Assembly (NCBI RefSeq): GCF_000717475.1 | Contig: NZ_JPIK01000005.1 | Span: 95,688-159,687, forward strand | DNA: 64,000 nt | Source: Desulfonatronum thiodismutans | GTDB taxonomy: Bacteria; Desulfobacterota; Desulfovibrionia; Desulfovibrionales; Desulfonatronaceae | Direction: 5' to 3' | Shown here: positions 36,656 through 43,577 of the stretch, piece after piece | How positions within the stretch are numbered: position 1 is the stretch's first letter | Layout: each line of letters opens with the position of its first letter | The notes under the pieces: generated by a model | Database searches by the model: none | What the model was told of the DNA's origin: nothing | What the model saw: the letters and a program-made list of their open reading frames with translations, nothing else | Made by a program: the position numbers and the translations under genes

Positions 36656-37693
36656 ATGGCCTATACGCTCTCCGAATTGGCCGGTTTACTTGGGCTGTCC
36701 ATGCAGGGAGCCGACCTAACCATTCACGGGCTGGCGGGCTTGGAAAGCGCGGGAGCCGAGGAGCTGAGCTTTCTTGCCGGATCGAAGCATTTGTCCCAAC
36801 TCCGAACGACCAAGGCCGGGGCGGTGATCGTCCCGGCCGAGTTTGCGTCCGAGGTCGACTCGGGCCTGATCAGCGCCAATCCATACCTGGACTTCACGCG
36901 GGCTTTGCGCCTGTATGCCGTCCCACAAGGCCGACTTTCCGGCCTCAGCGAGGCGGCCTGGATTCATCCGGAGGCCCGTGTGGATTCCTCGACGACCCTC
37001 TACCCTCACGTCTTCGTGGGGCAGGGCGCGGAAATCGGAAAGGACTGTCGGCTGTTCAGCGGCGTGTATGTTGGCGAGGACTGTCGGATCGGCCAACGAG
37101 TGACCATCTACCCCAACGCCGTGCTCATGTCCGGGACGGTGGTGGGCGATGACGTGATCATTCACTCCGGTGCCGTTTTGGGCAGCGACGGGTTCGGCTA
37201 CACTCCCGGCCCCCGAGGTCTGGAAAAGGTGCCCCAGATCGGCAACCTGGTGATCGAGAACCACGTGGAGATCGGGGCCAACACCACCATTGACCGGGCC
37301 ACCTTGGGGACCACCCGAATCGGCGCCGGAACAAAAATCGACAACCTCGTGCAGATTGGACATAACGTGGAGATCGGACCTCATTGCATCCTGGTTTCCC
37401 AGGTGGGCATCGCCGGGAGTTCCAAGCTGGGCGAGCGGGTCACCCTCGCCGGCCAGGTTGGTGTGGCCGACCATCTGCATTTGGGCGATGGCTGCCGGGT
37501 CGGAGCCAAGTCCGGGGTGAACCGATCCCTTACCGGAGGCCAGGATTATCTCGGTTCTCCGGCGGTGGAAGCCAGGAAGTTCCTACGCGTCGCGGCCACC
37601 TGGAATCGCCTCCCGGACATGGCCAAGCGTCTGGCAGTACTGGAAAAAGAACTCGAAACCCTTAAAACGACCCTTTCCAAGGAAGAATCATGA
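36656..37693 (+). CDS. lpxD: UDP-3-O-(3-hydroxyacyl)glucosamine N-acyltransferase LpxD
   Basis: LpxD adds the second hydroxyacyl chain in lipid A synthesis. The 345-residue protein has an N-terminal substrate-binding domain (MAYTLSELAGLLGLS through FTRALRLY), a left-handed beta-helix built from hexapeptide repeats (residues 100-300) with the catalytic histidine in GHNVEIGPHCILVSQVGIAG, and a C-terminal helix (RLAVLEKELETLKTTLS). The frame is open seven codons upstream; the ATG at 36656 fits the family start. It overlaps fabZ by four bases. Confidence 0.96.
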   Translation: MAYTLSELAGLLGLSMQGADLTIHGLAGLESAGAEELSFLAGSKHLSQLRTTKAGAVIVPAEFASEVDSGLISANPYLDFTRALRLYAVPQGRLSGLSEAAWIHPEARVDSSTTLYPHVFVGQGAEIGKDCRLFSGVYVGEDCRIGQRVTIYPNAVLMSGTVVGDDVIIHSGAVLGSDGFGYTPGPRGLEKVPQIGNLVIENHVEIGANTTIDRATLGTTRIGAGTKIDNLVQIGHNVEIGPHCILVSQVGIAGSSKLGERVTLAGQVGVADHLHLGDGCRVGAKSGVNRSLTGGQDYLGSPAVEARKFLRVAATWNRLPDMAKRLAVLEKELETLKTTLSKEES

Positions 37694-38157
37694 GCAGTAC
37701 CGACCCTTCGCGTATCGATATTCGGGGGATCATGGACCTGTTGCCCCATCGCTACCCACTGTTGCTGGTGGACCGGGTCCTGGAATACGAACCCAAGGCC
37801 TTCATTCGGGCGATCAAGAACGTTACGTTCAACGAGCCCTTTTTCCAGGGACATTTTCCCGGTTATCCCCTGATGCCCGGGGTGCTGATCATCGAGGCCC
37901 TGGCCCAGACTGCCGGGTTATTGCTGATGGTGAGCAAACCGAAAGATGAACTGCACAACAAACTTTTTCTGTTCACCGGGCTGGAGCGGGTCAAGTTTCG
38001 CCGACAGGTGGTGCCCGGAGACCAACTGGAACTCCACATGAGACACGTTAGAAACAAGATGAACGTCTGGAAAATGGAAGGAACGGCCCAGGTCAACGGA
38101 CAGGTGGTGGCCGAGGCGATGCTCAGCGGAGCGTTCGTTGATCGGGAGCAGGCGTGA
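37690..38157 (+). CDS. fabZ: 3-hydroxyacyl-ACP dehydratase FabZ
   Basis: FabZ dehydrates beta-hydroxyacyl-ACP in fatty acid elongation and so competes with LpxA/LpxD for hydroxyacyl chains. The 155-residue hot-dog-fold protein has LLPHRYPLLLVDRVLEYE, the active-site histidine in GHFPGYPLMPGVLIIEALAQ and the acidic partner in the same helix, then FTGLERVKFRRQVVPGDQL. The gene overlaps lpxD (ATGA) and lpxA, indicating coupling. Confidence 0.96.
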   Translation: MSSTDPSRIDIRGIMDLLPHRYPLLLVDRVLEYEPKAFIRAIKNVTFNEPFFQGHFPGYPLMPGVLIIEALAQTAGLLLMVSKPKDELHNKLFLFTGLERVKFRRQVVPGDQLELHMRHVRNKMNVWKMEGTAQVNGQVVAEAMLSGAFVDREQA

Positions 38158-38978
38158 TGGGTACCCGGATTCACCCTACCGCCGTCGTCGATCCTGGTGC
38201 TGATCTGGGCCAGGACGTCCAAATCGGACCAATGTGCGTCATCGACGCGGACGTGGTCGTCGGCGACCGGACCAAGATCGACGCCCAGGCCCGCATCCAC
38301 GCCCACACCCGTCTCGGAACGGACAACCACGTGCATTCCTTCGCCTTCATCGGCGGCGATCCCCAGCATGTGAAATACAAAGGCGAACCGACCCTGCTGG
38401 AAATCGGCGACCGCAACCTGATCCGGGAATACGTCACCCTGCACCGGGGTACCGTTGGCGGCGAGGGAGTGACCCGCCTGGGCTCGGACTGTCTGCTGAT
38501 GGCCTATGCCCACGTGGCCCACGACTGCGTGGTTGAGGACAAGGTGATCATGGCCAACGCGGCCACTCTGGGCGGACACGTACATGTCGGAACCAAGGCC
38601 GTGCTCGGCGGATTGTGCGCCGTGCATCAGTTCGCCCGGGTCGGAGCCTACGCCTTCATTGGGGGCAAGGCCGGGATCAGTCTGGACATCCCCCCGTACA
38701 TGATCGCCACGGGCACCCCGGCCAAGCTTTACGGTCCCAACGTCATCGGACTGAAGCGTCAGGGATTCACCTCCGAAGCCGTGGCCGGGATCGAAAAAGC
38801 CTACAAGATCATCTGGCGTTCCGGAAAGAAGCGCCAGGACGCCATCGAAGAAGTCCGGCAGACCTGCCCCGATTCCTCCGAAGTCGCTTTCCTGCTCGAA
38901 TTCCTCCAGGGCACGACCCGGGGCGTTTCCGCGGACAACCAGCTCGCGGTCAACGGCCAGGACATTCCGCTGTATTGA
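38157..38978 (+). CDS. lpxA: UDP-N-acetylglucosamine O-acyltransferase LpxA
   Basis: LpxA performs the first step of lipid A synthesis. The 273-residue protein starts TRIHPTAVVDPGADLG and is almost entirely hexapeptide repeats up to residue 190. Catalytic and binding residues are in HVAHDCVVEDKVIMAN (active-site histidine), LHRGTVGG and HVHVGTKAVLGGLCAVHQFARVG. The C-terminal helical domain follows. GTG at 38154 and ATG at 38157 are both possible; the ATG uses the last base of the fabZ stop (TGATG) with GGGAG upstream. Confidence 0.96.
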   Translation: MGTRIHPTAVVDPGADLGQDVQIGPMCVIDADVVVGDRTKIDAQARIHAHTRLGTDNHVHSFAFIGGDPQHVKYKGEPTLLEIGDRNLIREYVTLHRGTVGGEGVTRLGSDCLLMAYAHVAHDCVVEDKVIMANAATLGGHVHVGTKAVLGGLCAVHQFARVGAYAFIGGKAGISLDIPPYMIATGTPAKLYGPNVIGLKRQGFTSEAVAGIEKAYKIIWRSGKKRQDAIEEVRQTCPDSSEVAFLLEFLQGTTRGVSADNQLAVNGQDIPLY

Positions 38979-39010
38979 GACGGAATGGTGCAGGCAGGAG
39001 GCAGGAGAAA

Positions 39011-39086
39011 GAATTCAGGAGTCAGAATTCAGTATTCAGAATCCAGATTTTAGACTCCTGACTCCTGAATTCTGACTTCTGAATTC
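39011..39086. repeat. Heptamer-repeat hairpin between lpxA and lpxI
   Basis: Two arms (39011-39032 and 39065-39086) form a 22-bp stem with one G-T position and a 32-base loop. The arms are built from variants of a 7-mer (TCAGGAG / TCAGAAT and complements). The flanking bases to 39050 and 39058 extend the same repeat family. It may stall transcription or protect the RNA between lpxA and lpxI. No T-run follows. Confidence 0.85.
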
Positions 39087-39130
39087 TATATTCAACTGCC
39101 TGGAACGGTCTGGGGCAGAAGCAGGCGGCG

Positions 39131-39973
39131 ATGGATTTTCTTGACCAATCGAACACGGCGGACATTCGTTCCGGGACCCTGGCGATTATTGCCGGGGGGG
39201 GGCGTCTGCCGCGGTTGGTGCTGGACGGGGCGCGGGCCATGGGACTGCGCGTGGTGGGCGTGGGATTTGCCGGGGAGACCGAGGCGGATTTGGCCCAGGC
39301 CATGGACGCGTGGCAATGGCTGCATCTGGGCCAGTTGGGCAAGTTGATCGCCTTTTGCAAGCAGCAGGGCGTCGGACGGATCGTCATGGCCGGCAAGGTG
39401 CACAAGGCCCGGGCCGTGAATTTTCGGCCGGACTGGCGGGCGGCCAAACTGCTCTGGAAGATTCGGAATACGCAGGACGACGTGCTGTTGCGGGCCATCA
39501 CCCAGGAACTGGAAAGCGAAGGCTTGACCGTGGTCGCGGCCCAGGATTTCCTTCCCCACCTGAAAACCCCGGAAGGGGAGCTGACCCGGCGCAGGCCCAC
39601 GCCGGAAGAACAAGCGGACATTGAATTCGGCTGGCCCTTGGCCCGGCAAATGGGCTCCTTGGACGTGGGGCAGTGCGTGGTGGTTCGTAAGCGAAGCGCC
39701 GTGGCCGTGGAGGCCCTGGAAGGCACCGACGCCACGATTCTGCGGGCTGGCGAGTTGGTCGGGCCGGGGTGCGTGGTGATCAAGGTCTTCAAGCCGATCC
39801 AGGACCCGCGTCTGGACCTTCCGGCCATTGGTCCGCAAACCATTCGGACCATGATTCAAGCCCAGGCGTCCTGCCTGGCCGTGGAAGCGGGCCGCAGCCT
39901 GTTTCTGGACCTTCCGGAAAGCCTCAGCTTGGCCGAGTCGGCCGGAATCAGCATCGTCGGGCTGGCATCATGA
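39131..39973 (+). CDS. lpxI: UDP-2,3-diacylglucosamine pyrophosphatase LpxI
   Basis: LpxI cleaves UDP-2,3-diacylglucosamine to lipid X and replaces LpxH in many non-gamma proteobacteria. The 280-residue product has the LpxI N-terminal motif LAIIAGGGRLPRLVLDGAR, the middle segment RIVMAGKVHKARAVNFRPDW and the C-terminal catalytic half with DVGQCVVVRKRSAVAVEALEGTDATI and VVIKVFKPIQDPRLDLPAIGPQT. A run of nine G bases (39194-39202) codes for the three glycines. The end overlaps the convergent fdhD stop by six bases. Confidence 0.95.
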   Translation: MDFLDQSNTADIRSGTLAIIAGGGRLPRLVLDGARAMGLRVVGVGFAGETEADLAQAMDAWQWLHLGQLGKLIAFCKQQGVGRIVMAGKVHKARAVNFRPDWRAAKLLWKIRNTQDDVLLRAITQELESEGLTVVAAQDFLPHLKTPEGELTRRRPTPEEQADIEFGWPLARQMGSLDVGQCVVVRKRSAVAVEALEGTDATILRAGELVGPGCVVIKVFKPIQDPRLDLPAIGPQTIRTMIQAQASCLAVEAGRSLFLDLPESLSLAESAGISIVGLAS

Positions 39974-40810
39974 GGCGGTCGTCGCGTCGGCGTCCGGCAA
40001 CTGAGCGACGATTCGCCGGGGCGCGTTAAAGATATTCACCCGTCCCGGACGAGCGTAACCGCCCAAGGTCAGGTCGGCTCGCCTGGCGATGTCCAGACCC
40101 AAAGAGGACGGTGCGGATCGGGAGAGGACGATGGGGATGCCGATCCGGGCGCATTTCAAGACCATGTCCGAGGTCAGCCGACCAGTGGTGTAGACAGCGC
40201 CGCCCGTGGGAAAACGCCGCAGCAGGATCGCTCCGATGACCTTGTCCACGGCATTGTGCCGACCGACATCCTCGAAACATCCCAGAAAACGCCCCTCGGC
40301 CCAGTACCCGCAGGCATGTACGCAGTGGGTGTCCTGCTGCAAGGTGGACGCTCCCAGGGTCCCGCGGATCAGCTCGCCGACCTGAGCCAGGTCCATCCGG
40401 CTCTCCGCCGCGGGCGAAAATTCCTCCTCCAGCATTCTCCGACTGATCCGGCCGGTCCCCCCGCAACCCGAAGTGATGATGGTCTCCGGGTCCGCATCCC
40501 GGTCATCAGAGCGACCCTCGGTCCCCTCACCTCCTCGATCTTCCGTCCGCGCGTACACCGTGACCCGGCCCTGCTCGCAGAGCACAACCTCCACAATGTC
40601 TTCCGGCGTGGACACATACCCCTGCCCGAAAAGAAACCCGGCCCCGAACACGTCCAGGTCCTGGGCCAGCACCATAGCCGTCCCAATGACCCGTTCATTC
40701 AGGGCGACCTCCACGGGTTGTTCCACGAGAACCCGCTCCACTGCCGCTTCCTGACCGTCACGGGCGATGATCAGCGTGGAAACGGCGACATCCAAGGGTG
40801 AGGCGTGCAT
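39968..40810 (-). CDS. fdhD: Formate dehydrogenase accessory sulfurtransferase FdhD
   Basis: FdhD takes sulfur from a cysteine desulfurase and loads it on the molybdenum/tungsten bis-MGD cofactor of formate dehydrogenase. The 280-residue protein has VLVEQPVEVALNERVIGTAM, the cysteine loop in ITSGCGGTGRIS (about residue 117), HCVHACGYW, FEDVGRHNAVDKVIGAIL and YTTGRLTSDMVLKCARIGIPIVLSRSAPSSLGLDIA. The classic CxxC of E. coli FdhD is reduced to one cysteine here (CGGT). The charged insert around residues 90-105 (TEDRGGEGTEGRSDDRD) is probably a loop. Confidence 0.93.
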   Translation of the reverse strand: MHASPLDVAVSTLIIARDGQEAAVERVLVEQPVEVALNERVIGTAMVLAQDLDVFGAGFLFGQGYVSTPEDIVEVVLCEQGRVTVYARTEDRGGEGTEGRSDDRDADPETIITSGCGGTGRISRRMLEEEFSPAAESRMDLAQVGELIRGTLGASTLQQDTHCVHACGYWAEGRFLGCFEDVGRHNAVDKVIGAILLRRFPTGGAVYTTGRLTSDMVLKCARIGIPIVLSRSAPSSLGLDIARRADLTLGGYARPGRVNIFNAPRRIVAQLPDADATTAS

Positions 40811-40898
40811 GACGAGGCATATCTCCTGTATTCGAAAATACCAACGCCTTTAGCAGGTTCCCAGCAAAAGCGAAAGGACGGAATCAGCTTATTGGCGA

Positions 40899-40927
40899 TT
40901 GACGGGGGAAAGGTCAAAAGGATAAGT
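40899..40927 (+). promoter_or_regulatory. Candidate promoter of tRNA-Leu
   Basis: TTGACG (40899-40904) and GATAAG (40921-40926), spacer 16, or ATAAGT with spacer 17, end about 12 bases before the tRNA-Leu 5' end. The -10 box is imperfect. Confidence 0.35.
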
Positions 40928-40938
40928 GGACGGGCAGT

Positions 40939-41027
40939 GCCCGGGTGGTGGAATTGGTAGACACAAGGGACTTAAAATCCCTCGCTCAGAGATGGGCGTG
41001 CCGGTTCGATTCCGGCCCTGGGCACCA
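40939..41027 (+). tRNA. tRNA-Leu (TAA)
   Basis: An 89-base class-II tRNA. The acceptor GCCCGGG pairs with CCTGGGC (one G-T), the anticodon loop holds TAA (GACTTAAAATC), a long variable arm follows (CTCGCTCAGAGATGGGCG region), the T-loop is GGTTCGATTCC and CCA is encoded. Confidence 0.96.
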
Positions 41028-41100
41028 TTTTTCAGACTCCTCGATCCTTCGCGCAAGGACGCTTTCCGCCTATTGTCTTTTTGCGGCGCGGAACGCCATA

Positions 41101-42813
41101 TTACCGCACATACCCCTGTTCCTCGAGATAGAGCAAGACTTCCTGAGCCGCTTCGTTGGGAGTGAGTTCCGTCGTATCGATGGTCAGTTCCGGGTTCACC
41201 GGCGGCTCGTAGGGATCATCCACGCCGGTTACGCCCGTGACAAGTCCAGCCCTGGCCTTGGCATAGAGGCCTTTGCGGTCGCGCAATTCGCAGGTCTTCA
41301 GCGGCGCGCTCATATACACCTCGACGTACCCGCCGTACTGACTGATCATGTCCCGGGCGATGCGCCGGGACTGCTCGTAGGGAGCGATGGGGGCGCAAAT
41401 GGCGATCCCCCTGTTTTTCGTTATTTCAGAGGCCACGAAGCCGATGCGCTGCACGTTCAGGTCGCGGTGCTCTCGGGAGAAGTTCAACTCGCTGGACAGA
41501 TTGCGGCGGACGATGTCTCCGTCCAGCAGGGTGACCGGGCGGTGGCGCATGGCCATGAACTTGACGAACAAAACCTTGGCCAGAGTTGATTTGCCCGAGC
41601 CGGACAGGCCGGTGAGCAGCACGCTGAACCCCTGGCTGTGCCGTGGAGGATAGGCCTTTTTCAGCTCGACCACGACCCCGGGGAGCGAGAACCAATCGGG
41701 AATTTCCAGGTCAAATTCAAGGCGTCGACGCAGTTCCGAGGAGGAAATGTCCTTCACGGTCATGTCCGCGGTAATTTCCTCCTTGACCACGTACTGGGCC
41801 TTGTCTTCAACATAGGCTACGGGCTTGAGGGGAATCATGCGCACTCCGGTTTCCGCCTCCAGGCCGCGAACCAAATCCTGGGCGGCTCCCAGGGGATAGA
41901 AGCGCTGTTCCAAATCGTGCGTTAAGGGGTCGCCGTGGTCATCGGCGACCATGAAATGATTGCAGCCGTAGTTCTTGCGGACCACGGCTTCCCACAGCGC
42001 CTCGCGCGGACCCGCTTGGCGTCCGGCCAGGGGGATGAGACCCAGGTGCGCCATGTTTCGGGGAAAGGCCTTGATGAACTCCTGGTAGCAGCTGACCATG
42101 GTGAAATGATCCAGGTCTCCGGGGCGAAGATGGCCGACCACGGGCTGAATGAACAGACTGGCCCCGGCTTCCCGTGCCGCTCGGAGGACCATTTCCTTGT
42201 GCGCGCAGTGCAGGGGCTGGTTGGTTTGGAATCCGGCCACGTTCCGCCAGCCGCGCTGGGCAAAGAAGCGGTGCGTTTCGGATGGGGAGAGGCGCAGCTC
42301 CGGGAAATCGTAGTGCTGGGGCAGGTGCAACCCTTCCAGGCGGCCGCCCACGTACCAGTCCCTGGTTTCGGAAAAAAGCCGCTGCACGCCCGGATGCGCC
42401 GCCGGATCATCCGTCCCGAAAATGGACAGGGCCTCGGCGCGCTTGTCCGCCTTCCACGTCCCGGAAACCGTGAGGACCGCCAGAAGAAACCCTTCCTGGT
42501 CGCTTAGGGCCAGTTGCCGCCCCGGGACCAACTGATCCGCCATGACGGCTTCCACGTCCAGAACGATGGGCATGGGCCAGACCGTGCCGTCGGCAAGGCG
42601 CATCTTCTCCAGGACGCATTGGTAGTCATCCTGGTTCATGAAGCCGCATAGCGGATAAAAAGCCCTATTCAAAAGCAGTTCCAGGTCGCAAAGTTGGCGC
42701 TGGTTCAGCCCCAGCGAGGGCAGCCGCAGGGCCTCCTGTTTCAGGAATTCAACCCGTCGGAAATGGACCAGCAGGCTTTCGGCATAGGGAGAAGTGGGAG
42801 GGTCGAGATGCAT
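41101..42813 (-). CDS. Fused sulfate adenylyltransferase / APS kinase (Sat-CysC)
   Basis: A 570-residue protein. The N-terminal 380 residues are an ATP-sulfurylase fold (LLLNRAFYPLCGFMNQDDY; PLAGRQAGPREALWEAVVRKNYGCNHFMV) and the C-terminal 190 are an APS kinase with P-loop GLSGSGKSTLAKV, LDGDIVRRNLSSELNFSREHRDLNVQRIGF and VTGVDDPYEPP. Together they would make PAPS from sulfate. Two sulfurylase motifs depart from the consensus: QTRNPxHxxH reads QTNQPLHCAH, and GRDHAGPG reads ADDHGDPL, so sulfurylase activity is in doubt. The frame extends to a TTG at 42885 with AAGGA upstream; I chose the first internal ATG that fits the domain start. It is transcribed towards tRNA-Leu. Confidence 0.88.
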   Translation of the reverse strand: MHLDPPTSPYAESLLVHFRRVEFLKQEALRLPSLGLNQRQLCDLELLLNRAFYPLCGFMNQDDYQCVLEKMRLADGTVWPMPIVLDVEAVMADQLVPGRQLALSDQEGFLLAVLTVSGTWKADKRAEALSIFGTDDPAAHPGVQRLFSETRDWYVGGRLEGLHLPQHYDFPELRLSPSETHRFFAQRGWRNVAGFQTNQPLHCAHKEMVLRAAREAGASLFIQPVVGHLRPGDLDHFTMVSCYQEFIKAFPRNMAHLGLIPLAGRQAGPREALWEAVVRKNYGCNHFMVADDHGDPLTHDLEQRFYPLGAAQDLVRGLEAETGVRMIPLKPVAYVEDKAQYVVKEEITADMTVKDISSSELRRRLEFDLEIPDWFSLPGVVVELKKAYPPRHSQGFSVLLTGLSGSGKSTLAKVLFVKFMAMRHRPVTLLDGDIVRRNLSSELNFSREHRDLNVQRIGFVASEITKNRGIAICAPIAPYEQSRRIARDMISQYGGYVEVYMSAPLKTCELRDRKGLYAKARAGLVTGVTGVDDPYEPPVNPELTIDTTELTPNEAAQEVLLYLEEQGYVR

Positions 42814-43059
42814 GAATTCGCCTATTGTTGTTGAAATAACGTCATCCGGGAGGCTAAACATACCCGGCTTCATGCCGAGCGGCAATGGTTTTCCTTGTTT
42901 GGCCAGGGGTCTGAGTGGCCATCCGGGCGATGCACCTTACGCTTCCTCAAGGTCGAACGGCAACGAGGGGGCAGTTAAAAAAACAAAGCACGTCACCCGT
43001 AAAGTGGATAAAAAGAGAGGTTTTTATCCAAAATGTAGCACACGCAGAATGGGGAGCAT

Positions 43060-43470
43060 TTACTGCGAATGATCAGGATGGTTATTGCCACGCGTAAGGC
43101 GGCTGAAGACCCACAGCCCTAATACAGCCCCTATTGCGTCGAAAAAAACATCATTGACTGATCCGAATCTTCCTGGGACCAGCGATTGAACCCACTCCTG
43201 GAAGGCGCCGAAACACACCGTGATGAGCAAGGCAAGGATAAATGCCGCCCTGGACGACATGTGCCTGTCCAGGGTCCAGCGCCAGAGAAAGGCCAGGAGC
43301 CCGTAGACCGGGATGTGCAGCAAATTCTGGAAAGTAGGTGGAAGCAAGAGAAATTCGAGTAGATGCGGCTCGCTGTCGCTATCTGCTGGAACAGACGCGC
43401 CGATGAGGATAAGGACCATATAAATAAGAGGTACTATTGAGCTGAGCGGTTTATTGGGTAGTCTCTGCAT
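43060..43470 (-). CDS. Small VanZ-family membrane protein
   Basis: A 136-residue protein with four predicted transmembrane segments (SIVPLIYMVLILIGASV; LLHIPVYGLLAFLWRW; AAFILALLITVCFGAFQEWVQ; VFFDAIGAVLGLWVFS). The VanZ-like motif is ITVCFGAFQEWVQSLVPGRFGSVNDVFFDAIGA in outline: an acidic residue in FQEWVQ, then PGR, then a DxxxNxxG-like DAIGAVLG. VanZ was named for low-level teicoplanin resistance; the role of most members is unknown. It is one of two VanZ genes flanking a secreted protein gene. Confidence 0.85.
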   Translation of the reverse strand: MQRLPNKPLSSIVPLIYMVLILIGASVPADSDSEPHLLEFLLLPPTFQNLLHIPVYGLLAFLWRWTLDRHMSSRAAFILALLITVCFGAFQEWVQSLVPGRFGSVNDVFFDAIGAVLGLWVFSRLTRGNNHPDHSQ

Positions 43471-43577
43471 ATGAAGGTCATTCGTCTGGGTTTCTCATCC
43501 ATCATGAACCCAAATACAACAAAGTGGCCGCTTAACCCGCCTGTTTTTGCGAAGCGCGACATCAAGCGGCAACATAT

